The notes under the pieces: generated by a model | What the model saw: the letters and a program-made list of their open reading frames with translations, nothing else | What the model was told of the DNA's origin: nothing | Database searches by the model: none | Source of the DNA: Apteryx mantelli | Lineage: Eukaryota > Chordata > Aves > Apterygiformes > Apterygidae | DNA length: 64,000 nt | Direction of reading: 5' to 3' | Assembly: GCF_036417845.1 (NCBI RefSeq) | Contig: NC_090014.1 | Coordinates: 624,253 to 688,252 of the forward strand | Shown here: positions 11,901-20,988 of the stretch, piece after piece | How the letters are laid out: every line of letters starts with the position of its first letter | Numbering within the stretch: position 1 is the stretch's first letter | Position numbers and translations under genes: made by a program

Positions 11901-11955
11901 GGGCGCCGGTCTCGGCCCCGACCCACACGTGGCTCCAGCGCGCGGGGGACGCCAT
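8937..11955 (-). CDS. WDR74: WDR74, nucleolar WD-repeat ribosome-assembly factor
   Basis: WD40 protein (yeast Nsa1 relative) acting in 60S subunit maturation with the NVL ATPase. Exons read MASPARWSHVWVGAETGALK, GVNLQRKQATNYTSAGSLSR, a blade with VLVGCLDGAVKRFSTEKGKF, ALITCVESGLLKVWCEDDAE, CRMRQDPARPQRVATGGRDN, GLKVWDLQRPGEPLFRAKNV, RNDWLNLHVPIWDRDLQFLP, VRLYDPSSPQRRPVLETTFG, SVVVGSARGDLAVIDLRQG, RGLQCHPSRPLVASCGLDRF and a basic tail (RRPAKRKSPGP) with stop at 8937-8939. The start at 11955 gives the conserved MASPARW N-terminus. A CATAAA signal in gene sense is at 8885-8890. Its introns carry several minisatellites. Confidence 0.96.
9165..9350. repeat. CCCCCACATCCCC repeat in a WDR74 intron
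   Basis: Short degenerate tandem repeat of about 12-18 bp units (GTGTCCCCCCACATCCCC). It is C-rich on the plus strand, hence G-rich in the transcript. Confidence 0.8.
10205..10480. repeat. GGGGACAC minisatellite in a WDR74 intron
   Basis: Degenerate tandem units around GGGGACACTCGTGGGGACA, with longer higher-order copies containing GCCACTCCCAGCGCTTGCGG. Confidence 0.8.
10845..11140. repeat. CCCCATCTCC/CCGTCC pyrimidine repeat in a WDR74 intron
   Basis: Almost pure pyrimidine tandem array (CCATCCCCGTCCC variants) between two WDR74 exons. In gene sense it is a purine tract (GGGGATGGGGA). Confidence 0.85.
11585..11765. repeat. GGGACAGGGACCCC repeat in WDR74 intron 1
   Basis: Tandem units of about 17-35 bp, alternating GGACAGGAGTCCCC and GGAACAAGGACCCCCC. 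Confidence 0.8.
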
Positions 11956-12616
11956 CTCGCCCGGTCCGTCCCTCCCCGCGCTCCGGCTCGCCCGCGCCGC
12001 CGAGGTTCCTGTTCCGGCCGGACACCTCAGAGCGACGGACCGCCCGGAAGTGCCTGGGCGGGGGGGAAGGGAGGAACGTGCGGCAGGGAACAACGTGCTC
12101 AGCAGCTCAGCGTTCCGGGGCTCAAACGGTCCCCCCCCCCCACTCCCGGCTCCCCGCAGGCGGGGGGAGGCAGACGCGGCTGGGACAGCAGGGGCGGTTT
12201 TACCCCCTCCAGGGCTTGTTTCCCCCCGCACTCCCCCGGAGGGAGCCTCCTTCAGCCCATCCCCACGGGCACATCAGCCGGAGCACATCCCGTTTATCCC
12301 AGACAACAGGGAATTCACCCCCAGTTCCCCCCCCCCAGCGAGAGCGAGTCAGACAAGACCAGAGTACCAAAGAAAGTGTTTTTATTCACACAAAGAGAGG
12401 GCACGCGCAAGGGAGGCAGCTCTTCTCCAGCAGCTCAGTGAGCCTGGGAATGGTGAAGGTGAGCAGGGCCTGGACGAGCTCTGGGGGGGCTCCAGCACCA
12501 GGACGTGCATCCACGTTTCCCCCTGGACTCAGCCCTGCGGGCAGATGAGGCAGCCGTTACCCTCCATGGAAGAAGTCCCCCTGCCGCCACCCCGCTCCAT
12601 GGGCCTCAGGGGGAAC

Positions 12617-12668
12617 CACTCAGTCACGGGCATCAGACTGGGGCGGTATCGTCTCATCCTCGGCCGGA
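12617..12668 (-). ncRNA. SNORD31: SNORD31 box C/D snoRNA
   Basis: Minus sense: C box variant GGATGAG (12653-12659), guide ATACCGCCCCAGT directly before the D' CTGA, and D box CTGA (12620-12623). The guide is identical to that of mammalian U31, which directs 2'-O-methylation of 28S rRNA. The C box is weaker than consensus. Confidence 0.82.
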
Positions 12669-12806
12669 GCAGCGGGACCCAGCCCCATCCCGCGCCCCTA
12701 CTCACCGGCTGCTGCTGCCCGGCTCCTCCAGCCACCTGCGGAGAGAGCACAGAGCCATCAGTGCTGCCCTGCTGCTGCCGCTCCCCCCTCGCTCCCGCCA
12801 GCCCCG

Positions 12807-12876
12807 CAGTTTTTCAGCTGTTCGGGTGTTTTCACGCAGGTCAAAGTGAGCTAGTTCACCTCATCACCAAAACTGC
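12807..12876 (-). ncRNA. SNORD29: SNORD29 box C/D snoRNA
   Basis: Minus sense: terminal stem CAGTTTT/AAAACTG, C box GTGATGA (12861-12867), AACTAGCTCACTTTGACC as in mammalian U29, and D box CTGA (12814-12817). It guides 28S rRNA methylation. Confidence 0.9.
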
Positions 12877-13172
12877 AGGAAGCAGCTTGAACTGGGGAGT
12901 CGCCTGCTACCACAGAGAAGGTGATCCCAGGCTGAGGCACTCCCCCCTCCCTGCAACCCCCTTCCCTCAGCACTGCCAGCGCCCAGAGTGCATACCTCCA
13001 TCAAAAACCATCCAGCACAGCTGCTCCAGGCTGCTCGGAGCTTTGCTGGACGCCCCCAGCCAACAGCTTTCATCCTGCAGGAAGAGAAAAGCAGGAATTC
13101 GGGTCACCCCAACCTCAGATGCTCCCAAAGAGCAGCGGCTACCGCACTGAAGCGACGCCTGTTCCCCAGCGG

Positions 13173-13243
13173 AGCATCAGAGTCCGAATCCTCAACATCA
13201 GCCTTCAGCCGAACGAGATTCCAGAGTTGATTCATCACAGCAG
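13173..13243 (-). ncRNA. SNORD30: SNORD30 box C/D snoRNA
   Basis: Minus sense: C box GTGATGA (13232-13238), then GGAATCTCGTTCGGCTGA, matching mammalian U30 (18S rRNA guide plus D'), and D box CTGA (13177-13180). Confidence 0.9.
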
Positions 13244-13481
13244 CAGGGGCAGGCAGCCGCACCCGGCCTAAGCCCCCCGCACTGCCGCAGGCCTGGCCCC
13301 CCACCTGCTCCCGGGACTGGACACAAGCCGGGGAGACTCACCCACGCAGCTGGGATCAGGCTGGCAGCAGTCCGAGCGCAGCTTCAGGCTCCTGGAAGGA
13401 AAAAGCGCACGTCACCACCCATTCAGGCCTCAGCTCCCACAGGAGCCGTTTGGGGCCGGAACTGCCCAGTCCAGGCCCACA

Positions 13482-13608
13482 TCCCTCAGACAGTTCCTCA
13501 GAACGAGCCATCCTCCTCTCTGGCTGCCGGCACCAGTGGGTTCAACCTTTGCAGGTTCTGGTGCCAGGACAGGCAGTAAGACACATGAGGTTTTCCTCAT
13601 CAGGGCAC
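13482..13608 (-). ncRNA. SNORD22: SNORD22 (U22) snoRNA
   Basis: Long C/D RNA of about 125 nt. Minus sense: C box CTGATGA (13597-13603), then TGTGTCTTACTGCCTGTCC and CCTGCAAAGGTTGAACCCAC, as in mammalian U22, with CTGA at 13486-13489 or 13498-13501 as D box. U22 acts in 18S pre-rRNA processing rather than as a methylation guide. Confidence 0.85.
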
Positions 13609-14269
13609 AGGCTGGGACTGGTCACAAATTAAACAAGGCTAATTTGGGGAACTCACCGTTTCCTCATGCTGCCGGCGACGGGGCTGCGGAAGGAAGGGAG
13701 AGGTCAGCAAGGGCAGCATCAGCGCACAGCCGCAGGGCTGGGCCACCGCAGTCCGATCAGGGCTTTGGTAACTCAGACCTGCCATGAGACTCATGTCGTC
13801 CAGCTCGCGGTGTCATCCCTTCAGACCGCTCCACGCCCACCCGGGCTGCCCCCTCCCCAGAGCTGCTCGCTTACCTGGGGCAGCACCGCCTGCTCCGGAG
13901 GCATCAACCTGAGGAGAGGAGAGAGCCAGTGAGACAGGCCCCAGAGCACAGAACCCACCCAGGCTGAGCGCCTGCCACCACCGAAGCTCTGAAACACTCA
14001 AGAGCTCTAAAATATTCTTTAAATAGCTTTCTTCAGAGCTCAGGTTTCAGAGAGGCATGGTGAGATCACCTGGCACAAGAAGGACTAACAGGGACACCAG
14101 GATTGAGTGCAGACCAGCCCTTCCCCTTTACCCACCTGCAGAGGGAGACACCCAGGCCACTCCCAGAGACTCTGAGCACAACACTGAAAGAGATGGTGAA
14201 TATTAATTATAATCCTTCTGCCCAAAGCCCTGCCCGACCCGCTCCCTGCAAGAGCGCCTGTGCTCCACG

Positions 14270-14339
14270 GTTCTCAGGAGAAGAGCTGGCATCACCAACG
14301 CTCAGCCATATGCTTGTCTGTTTGGATTCATCACTGAAC
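14270..14339 (-). ncRNA. SNORD27: SNORD27 box C/D snoRNA
   Basis: Minus sense: C box GTGATGA (14328-14334), guide ACAAGCATATGG before D' CTGA, and D box CTGA (14274-14277). The guide complements the 5' end of 18S rRNA, as in mammalian U27. Confidence 0.9.
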
Positions 14340-14812
14340 AGCAAGGGAGCAGCTGTGCCCCGGGAGCCTCTAGCAAGATCCTGCTCCTCCACTACCAAGC
14401 CAGCAGTCAGCTTTCAAGAGCATCAGTACAAGGCAACCCCACGCACCCTCCCCATGAGGACAGGGGCTTGGGCAAGCTCTCCTCCAGCCCAAGTTCGCTC
14501 TGCCTTCTCTATGCGGGAAGGAGGCTGTGACAATTCCTGTTCCTACTCAGAGGAAAATCCCATCCCCCTACCCTCGAAGGTCTCATCTGTTTTGTCACAA
14601 AGTGGAAGAAAGCTCGGGTGCTCACCTGCAAAGGAACCACGGATGCACATGGCTGACCAGTTCCACACCTTAAAAGACAGAATCAGTCGCTCAGCTGTAT
14701 TTCACACTTTGAGAGCAACCTACCCCACAGCCCAGCCCAAGGTCGCACCCTACACACGTGCTCTTTGTCTAAGGGTCCAGCTCAGACCTGGAAATCAGTG
14801 CCACTCAGAATC

Positions 14813-14873
14813 TCATTCAGGGTTTCTACACTTAACCATCAGAAAGAGAGAGTTCAGTGGTTTCATCTTTGCA
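14813..14873 (-). ncRNA. SNORD26: SNORD26 box C/D snoRNA
   Basis: Minus sense: C box variant AGATGAA (14862-14868), GAACTCTCTCTTTCTGATGG (28S guide plus D'), GTGTAGAAA, and D box CTGA (14817-14820). It matches mammalian U26 in order and guide. The C box departs from consensus. Confidence 0.8.
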
Positions 14874-15189
14874 GCACCTCAGCCCAACCTAGCAGCACAA
14901 GGGCTATCCCACCTATGCTGAGAACACAAGGACTCCGCAGCCAGGAAGAGCAGCAATGGCATGTTTAGTTCACAATTTCACCACCAGGAGAAACAGCATC
15001 CAGGCTCTCCAAAGCAGAGAAACAACTCACCTCTGGCAGAGCTTCCCCTTAGACGTCTGAAAACCTGCAGAGCAAAGAACGACAACATTAGACACCCAGA
15101 ACAAGTACACACAGCACCCTTTTCGCAAGCTGTGGGTCAGAACAACAGACTCTTCCCAGCAAGGGAACAAGGCTGGGGCAGGCCTGCTC

Positions 15190-15257
15190 TTCTCAGAGAC
15201 ACCAAGGGTCTTCACACAGCAGTCAGTTCAGGTCTGTGAGTAGACTCATCACAGAAC
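15190..15257 (-). ncRNA. SNORD25: SNORD25 box C/D snoRNA
   Basis: Minus sense: C box GTGATGA (15246-15252), CTCACAGACCTGAACTGA (guide to 18S rRNA plus D'), and D box CTGA (15193-15196). It lies in the 5'-most snoRNA-bearing intron of the host. Confidence 0.9.
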
Positions 15258-15622
15258 AGCCCCCCACGCCGCAGCCCCGCCCCCCCCCTCAGAGCTGGGG
15301 CCCAGCCCTTCCCCACAGGGCTGCACAACACAAAGGCACGAAGCCCCACCAATGCCGATGCCGATCCCTCCCCGGCAGGGAAGAGGCACCTCCCTGAGGG
15401 AAAGCGCAGCGCGGGGTGCAGACAAGGGCACAAAATGGCGGCCGCTAGCCCCCAGCCACTGCTCAATCCACCATGCGACCCGGACCACCCTAGTACCACC
15501 TCAGGAGAAAAGGAAACGGCCGCTAGGAACGGCTCGTTCCGCGCAGAGCGACCCCCGAACAACCCCAGGAGCAGGCAACGCCCGGACACACTCACCCTCC
15601 CCATACAGCAACAACAAGGAAA

Positions 15623-16521
15623 TGGCCGAAGCAGCCCCGCCTGCGCACTTAAATAGGTCTCCGCCCCGGGGCATGCTGGGAGACAGAGGAGCGCGTGCGC
15701 ACTACGGCCTTTCCCCGTGCGCATGCGCCGTCCTGGGGACCGACGCTAGGGAGCGGTGAGGGAGGGAGCGGGAAAGGCGGCGCGCAGGCGCAGTGGGAGG
15801 GGAGGGCGCGAGGCGACACGCGCAGGCGCCCGCGGCGCCCCCCCCCCGCAATTGGCGGGAAGAGGGGGCGCGCAGGCGCAGTGTGGGGGGAAGGCGCGAG
15901 CGCCCCCTGTCCCCCCCCCCGGCGACCGTTGGGAAATCGGCGGGAAGAGGGGTCGCGGCGCTGTGGTGAGGCGGCGCTGCAGCCTTGCGGTTCCCTCGGT
16001 CTCTTCTCATCTGCCTGCCCGTCCTTTCTCTGACAGGCTAGGAGCCTCTGTGAGGTATTTCTTTTAAAAGCAGCAGTTAGTACCTTAACCTGCAGATTGA
16101 TCTGATTAAAAATCATGGGAGGCTCGAGCTAAAAGAGATTAAGAAACAGAGAGGCGCTCACATCGCGCTACAAGGCCGATCCTAAAGTGCCGGCTGCGCT
16201 GAGAGCAGACGATATGAGGCAGAGCAGATTAGCACCGCGAAGTGAAGCCGCGCCAGGTATGCCTGTTTCCTCCCAGGATCAGGGAAATTACTCAGTTCGT
16301 ACCGCATAGCTGCCCCAAGACTCTGTTCTTTCCCTGAGTTACGCGGTGTTTTAAACCTATTTGCGCATCCCGTGGTGTAAAAACGGTACTAAAAGCCTAA
16401 AAGAAGCTGAGAAATGCTAAGTAAATGTAAGCCTGACCAAACGGGCTGATCTGGGAGGGGGCGGAGCGGCCAACACGAGGGGCGGGGCCGCTGGGGAGAG
16501 CCCCGCTCCGGGGGCGGAGCC
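15623..16521. other. SNHG1 promoter and a lower-GC stretch before U2 copy 1
   Basis: Positions 15623-16000 are a CpG-rich promoter with GCGCAGGCGCAGTG (NRF1-like) repeats and the TATA-like box of the host gene. Positions 16030-16430 are clearly less GC-rich than the flanks and contain no recognised gene, repeat family or RNA. Confidence 0.5.
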
Positions 16522-16529
16522 ATGCAAAT
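16522..16529 (+). promoter_or_regulatory. Octamer DSE of U2 copy 1
   Basis: Perfect ATGCAAAT, 221 bp upstream of the U2 5' end. This is the usual distance for the Oct-1-bound distal sequence element of vertebrate U2 genes. Confidence 0.85.
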
Positions 16530-16742
16530 CTGAGGCCGCGGGGGCTGCCGGAAGGCCCCGCCGGGCCCGCAGCGGCGCCGCTCGGGGGTCCCCGGCGGGA
16601 CGGACCCGGTGGGGCGGCGCCGCGGCGGGCGGGCCGGAGCCTGAGGGCAAGGGAGCGGGCGGCGGGGTCGTTGGGGCGGCGGTGTCCGTGCGGTGGATGT
16701 GGCCGGGGCGCGGAGAGACGCGTGGTGCGGGCAGTTGGGGGC

Positions 16743-16929
16743 ATCGCTTCTCGGCCTTTTGGCTAAGATCAAGTGTAGTATCTGTTCTTATCAGTTTAAT
16801 ATCTGATACGTCCTCGATGAGAGGACTTTATATTAAACGGATTTTTGGTCGCGGGAGTTGGACCCGGAGCTTGCTCCCTCCGCTCCACGCATCGTCCCGG
16901 TATTGCAGTGCTTCCGGGAACGGTGCACC
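16743..16929 (+). ncRNA. RNU2: U2 snRNA gene, copy 1
   Basis: Spliceosomal U2 RNA, about 187 nt. It has the canonical 5' end ATCGCTTCTCGGCCTTTTGG, the branch-site recognition sequence GTAGTA, the Sm site ATTTTTGG, stem-loop IV (GGTATTGCAGT) and the GGTGCACC 3' end. A snRNA 3' box (GTGAAAGACAGA) lies at about 16954-16965. The distal octamer is at -221, followed by a GC-rich proximal region. Human also has a U2 gene (RNU2-2) next to WDR74. All four copies here look intact. Confidence 0.96.
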
Positions 16930-16966
16930 TCCCCCGGGAGGATGCTGCTGCTGGTGAAAGACAGAG

Positions 16967-17213
16967 CGGAGCTGCGTGCGGTGACGGCTGGGAGCTGCTG
17001 CGTGGAGCGTGGCGGGTCGCCAGTGGGGGCGCCCGGGCGCTGCCGGTGGCGGTGTCGGAGCCCGCGGGGGCGCCGGGCGCTGCCGGCTGCTTCTCTAAGC
17101 GCCTGGGCCCGCGCCGGGGCAGCCAGTGCCGCTAGCGGCAAGGCGAAACCATCCGGGACGGGGAACCGCCTCTCCGGCGCTCGCTCTCCAGCCGCTCTTT
17201 GCCTTCGTCACCC
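16967..17213. other. GC-rich flank downstream of U2 copy 1
   Basis: GC-rich sequence with imperfect CGGGCGCTGCCGG repeats. No gene was recognised. Confidence 0.4.
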
Positions 17214-17664
17214 TGTGGCGGATTAAAGCACGGACTCAGGAGGGTTTGCGTCCTGAGACCCTGATTGTTTATTCTAACACATACTTATACCAAAAAGTTA
17301 GCTACTTCAGCGATTTCACAGATACACTTTGCTAAGCCAATCATTATGCAGATTACGTCACAGGTAGCCAATCATTGCACCGATCACGCACGCAGCGATC
17401 ATGCCTTGTACTTTGCTGCTTGCTTCCTAGTTAGAGAAAAGCTGTCTTGTTCTTAACCTTGGTTCCCACTGGCTTTTGCTGGTTTATCTGTACTTTCTCA
17501 GGATGTATCATTCCCAGCTGCACCGGTGTCCTTGGGTATGTTTGTCTGAGGCTCCTGTTGAGACTCCTTCTTGTCCGAGCTGGTAACAGTTCCCCCGTTC
17601 CCCTTTTCCCACGGCTTGCTACTTGCAATTCCCCTCCAACTTAACCCTGTCATGACCCGCCACA
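17214..17664 (-). mobile_element. Solo LTR of an endogenous retrovirus
   Basis: A 451-bp AT-richer insertion with perfect 8-bp inverted termini TGTGGCGG/CCGCCACA (TG...CA ends), flanked by TCACCC and TCACCG (a 6-bp target duplication, 5 of 6 matching). In minus orientation it shows two GATTGGC CAAT boxes, a TATAAG box and AATAAA near the end, the usual U3-R-U5 order. There is no internal region, so it is a solo LTR fossil. The 6-bp duplication suggests an avian alpharetrovirus/ERVK-like family (inference). The near-intact ends suggest a fairly young insertion. It is absent from the duplicated units. Confidence 0.85.
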
Positions 17665-17816
17665 TCACCGCGCTGCGTCCGGGCGCTGCGGGGCCCCGGG
17701 CCGAGAGCGCTGCCGCCGCCGGGAGCCGCCGAAGCAGGAGCGGGCGCGGAGCGGCGCAGGAGAGGGAGCCGGTTCCCAGCGGGACCGTGGCTGCCGGGCG
17801 GTCGGGGGCGGGGCGT

Positions 17817-17988
17817 ATGCAAATCAGGGACGGGTGTCAATCGGGACGGCTCACGGTGAGGGCAAGGGGGCGGGGACATGCAGATGAGCGCGGGACAGGG
17901 AAACCGGCGTGAGGAGCGGGGCGGGCGGGGCGTATGCAAATCGCAGCGGTGCGGGATGGCTGCAAATAGAGGGGCGGGACATGCAAAT
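17817..17988 (+). promoter_or_regulatory. Array of octamer elements upstream of U2 copy 2
   Basis: Three perfect ATGCAAAT octamers (17817-17824, 17934-17941, 17981-17988) and one variant, ATGCAGAT (about 17878), each in a similar GGGGCGG-rich setting. The nearest is 230 bp before U2 copy 2, matching the DSE position. The other U2 copies have one perfect octamer. Confidence 0.75.
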
Positions 17989-18210
17989 CAGGCTCTTACG
18001 GAGCCGAACGGGACGCCGGGAGGCTCCAACCGACCCGCAGAGGCGCCGCTCGGGGGTCCCCGGCGGGACGGACCCGGTGGGGCGGCGCCGCGGCGGGCGG
18101 GCCGGAGCCTGAGGGCAAGGGAGCGGGCGGCGGGGTCGTTGGGGCGGCGGTGTCCGTGCGGTGGATGTGGCCGGGGCGCGGAGAGACGCGTGGTGCGGGC
18201 AGTTGGGGGC

Positions 18211-18397
18211 ATCGCTTCTCGGCCTTTTGGCTAAGATCAAGTGTAGTATCTGTTCTTATCAGTTTAATATCTGATACGTCCTCGATGAGAGGACTTTATA
18301 TTAAACGGATTTTTGGTCGCGGGAGTTGGACCCGGAGCTTGCTCCCTCCGCTCCACGCATCGTCCCGGTATTGCAGTGCTTCCGGGAACGGTGCACC
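18211..18397 (+). ncRNA. RNU2: U2 snRNA gene, copy 2
   Basis: Appears identical in sequence to copy 1 over the RNA. The proximal promoter is shared with the other copies from about 18046, but the DSE region is its own. A 3' box-like GTGGTGCAAAAGCAGGA is at 18416-18432. It is the left boundary of the first TMEM179B-TAF6L unit. Confidence 0.95.
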
Positions 18398-18432
18398 TCC
18401 CCCGGGAGGAATAATGTGGTGCAAAAGCAGGA

Positions 18433-18811
18433 CTAAAACTTTGGGAAATACTGAAAGTAGCGCTCGTGTTTCCCCCCACCCCATCTGGTCACGGGCAAAA
18501 ACCGGCCTTCCCGCCCCGCCCCACCGGTTATTTGTTACTAGCAGCACCCGCCCTGGGGCGTTGGGCCCTGCTCGCTCGGGGCGGCCACAGCCTGTAACCC
18601 GCGATACCGCCAACACCTCATCTGTGCCGTCCCTGCTGCCCCGCGCGCAGCACCTCCGCCCGCGTCGGCCCCGGGCTGATCACTATCGGCTCCCTTCCTT
18701 CCTCTTCCCCCCCGTCCTCAACACCAGCTCGCTGCTGCGGCCGCGCGGCTCGGCACGACAGCGCCGCGGCCTGACAAAGGGGGTGACGGGGCAGGATACA
18801 GGATCCTTGTC
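18433..18811. other. Spacer between U2 copy 2 and the TMEM179B 3' end
   Basis: No gene was recognised. Both flanking transcription units point into it: U2 from the left, and TMEM179B from the right with ATTAAA in minus sense at 18812-18817. The same spacer recurs at 24198-24576. Confidence 0.5.
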
Positions 18812-19002
18812 TTTAATAACAAAGCTCAGTCCAAAAAAACCCATCAACAGTGACACAGGCCAGAGAGGCCCCCAGGCCCTTGTGCTGACGCCCTGCTGAC
18901 GGCTCCCCTTGCTGCTGGGCCACCGAGGCCCTGGAAGCGAGGGCGGAGGTGGGGGGGAATCACGCGCCGCACCCTCACCCCCCTGCCTGGCAGCCCCTTC
19001 CT

Positions 19003-20719
19003 TCATGGCCTCGCCGGGCGTCCCCCGAAGATGGCTTCCGTCTCGGCGCTCCACTCGGGGTCTCCGCGCCGCAGCAGTGTGAAGGGGGCCTCCCGCTGCC
19101 GCTGCACTGCCAGCAGGACCAGCAGCAGGCACCAGGCGAAGACGTTCACCCAGGCCGCCGCCTGCACGGCGGGGAGGGAGGTGGGGGTGAGCCGGGCAGC
19201 CACCCCGAGGAGCCGGCTGGTGTGTCCCTGGCGGGGAGCGGGGCGGCCGTCGAAGCCCGGCACCCCCACGCGTGGCCCGCCACAGGCGCCAGGCTTGGCT
19301 CGCAGGGCCGCGGCTCACCTGAGCGCTGTAGAGGTTGCTGTAGAAGCGGCTGCTGTCATAGGGTGGCCACGGCTTGCGCTGCGCCTCCTGGCAGCTGCGG
19401 TGAGAGCGGAGCCAGCGTGAGCCGAGGGCCAGGGCCCGCCCAGGCGCCCCAGGAGCAGGATGGGTGCCGCGGCCATGCCAGCACCCCCGGCAGCAACGTG
19501 CCTACCTGGCCAGGCTCGCGGCCCGCACGACGGACGTGCACAGCGCATCCATGCCCGTGCGGAGGATGCAGGCAGAGATGAGCAGGAAGAAGAGGATGAC
19601 AGAGGCGACGGCCAGGGCAACGCTGAGCCAGGCGCGATCCCTGTGAGCGGAGGGAAGAGCAGTGTGAGCGGCGCCGCGGCGCCAGGAATCCTGCGCCCGC
19701 CACCGCCACCACTCACCGCCAGCTCTCGTCTGCGCAGCAGCTGTAGATGCCGCAGAGCAGCGCCGCGAAGCAGTAGAGGGCCACGAGGATGGAGACGGCT
19801 GAGACGAAGTAGCAGAGGGACACGTGGCTGAAGGACTCGAGCCCCAGCGCAGTGCCGTTCCAGGTCGCGGCCCCGTAGAGGACGCAGCGGCCGCCGAATG
19901 CTCCCTGGGGAAGGCGAGCGGTGGCAGCAGGGCCAGGGGCAGGGTCCCCCCGCGCAGGCCGCGAGCCCGGCACCATCCCCGAGCCCCGCGGAGCCGCCCA
20001 GTCCCCGCGCAGGCCGCGAGCCCGGCACCGTCCCTGAGCCCCGTGGAGCTGCCCGGTCCCCGCGCAGGCCACGAGCCCGGCACCGTCCCCAAGCACCGTG
20101 CAGGGCCTGGCCTGAGGCAGGAACGCAGCTTTGCTGCCGGCCCCATCCGACGTGCAGAGCCCCAAACGGGCAGGAAGCCCCAAACCGCCGGAGCTTTCCT
20201 GCCTCGGCCGAATCCTGTGCTCATGTGACGCTGCCGGGAACGGGGCTGGGGGGAGGGGGCTCTGCTGCCCCAGCGCCGCCGTCCCCGCCGTCCCCTTCCC
20301 TCCCTCCCCGCTCCCTGCAGTGGAGCTGGGCCTGGCACCGGCACCAGAGTGGGATGGAGCCCCACAAGCCACCCTGGGAGCTCCGAGAGTGGCAGGGGGA
20401 CGCTGCTGGAATGGAGCCACCCCGCCCCAGCGCTGCTGCTGCCATACCCCTCCCTCCCTCCCTGCTCCCCACAGCAGAGCCAGGCCCAGCACCGGAGCGG
20501 GACAGAGCACCGCGAGCCACCCTGGGAGCCCTGAGAGGGGCAGGAGGACGCCGCCGGGACGGAGCCGCCGGGACGGAGCCGCTGCCGCCAGCACCCAGCG
20601 CTTGCCCCGGCCCCAGCCTGCACCTGCGTGACGGTGAGGGCAGCCGCACCAACGATCCCGCAGAGGAAGGCAGCGCCGTGCAGGACCAGCTCCGACAGCT
20701 GCAGCGCTGACACCGCCAT
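19003..20719 (-). CDS. TMEM179B: TMEM179B, copy A
   Basis: Small four-pass membrane protein of unknown function. Exons read MAVSALQLSELVLHGAAFLC (TM1), GAFGGRCVLYGAATWNGTAL, a second TM with SLCYFVSAVSILVALYCFAA, CCADESWR, a third TM (WLSVALAVASVILFFLLISA) then CILRTGMDALCTSV, a short exon with RKPWPPYDSSRFYSNLYSAQ, and a fourth TM (AAAWVNVFAWCLLLVLLAVQ) before RGDPEWSAETEAIFGG and the stop at 19003-19005. RFYSNL and RGDPEWSAET are family signatures. An ATTAAA signal is at 18812-18817. The first intron holds a 54-56-bp repeat. The coding sequence matches copy B. Confidence 0.93.
19945..20112. repeat. 54-56-bp intronic repeat in TMEM179B copy A
   Basis: Three units starting at CGCGCAGGCC (19951, 20007, 20061), each with GCGAGCCCGGCACC. 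The same array is in copy B at about 25710-25877. Confidence 0.85.
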
Positions 20720-20988
20720 CTTCCGCCCGCCCCCCCGGGCCTCCCCCGCGCCGGGGGCCGGGCTCCGGCGCCCGCCTCCCCCAGGCCTCCCGGCCCACGC
20801 CGGCGCCGCGCTCGTCCCCGACCGTGGCCTGGCTCTGACAGCGACTCCAGGCTGCCTTCTAGCGGCACCCGCCCCGCCCGCCCCGTCTCCCCGCCCGGCA
20901 CCGTCCTGCCGCGAGTCTGCTGGAGCGAACGGCTCCTTCGTGCCACGGTGAGCTTTTATTAACGTGGGGCCCCGCGCACTGGGCTGCG

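Larger units (their letters stand above)
12370..15622 (-). ncRNA. SNHG1: SNHG1-type snoRNA host gene
   Basis: Noncoding host transcript whose introns release box C/D snoRNAs. Seven snoRNAs lie in one orientation between a TATA-like TATTTAAG (15648-15655, minus sense) and an AATAAA (12381-12386, minus sense). The inferred first exon begins with a pyrimidine-rich TTCCTTG, as in 5'TOP genes, and ends at a GTGAG donor near 15594. No conserved reading frame runs through the exons. In human, SNHG1 also follows WDR74 and carries SNORD22 and SNORD25-31. Exon borders were not all mapped. Confidence 0.88.

Noticed and set aside
13610-14270. SNORD28
   Set aside because: No C and D box pair with the expected 18S guide could be found by eye, so it is not annotated.
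14540-14592. Possible extra C/D snoRNA (CAGATGAG ... CTGAG, minus)
   Set aside because: Only about 45 bases separate the boxes, the C box is poor and there is no terminal stem or rRNA complementarity.
17214-17664. A larger provirus around the LTR
   Set aside because: Both sides are ordinary U2-flank DNA, the target duplication directly brackets the LTR, and no second LTR or internal region is present.
18433-18811. A separate gene downstream of U2 copies 2 and 3 (open frame through the U2 RNA)
   Set aside because: The frame only exists because the U2 RNA and GC-rich flank lack stops, and it runs through a known noncoding RNA.
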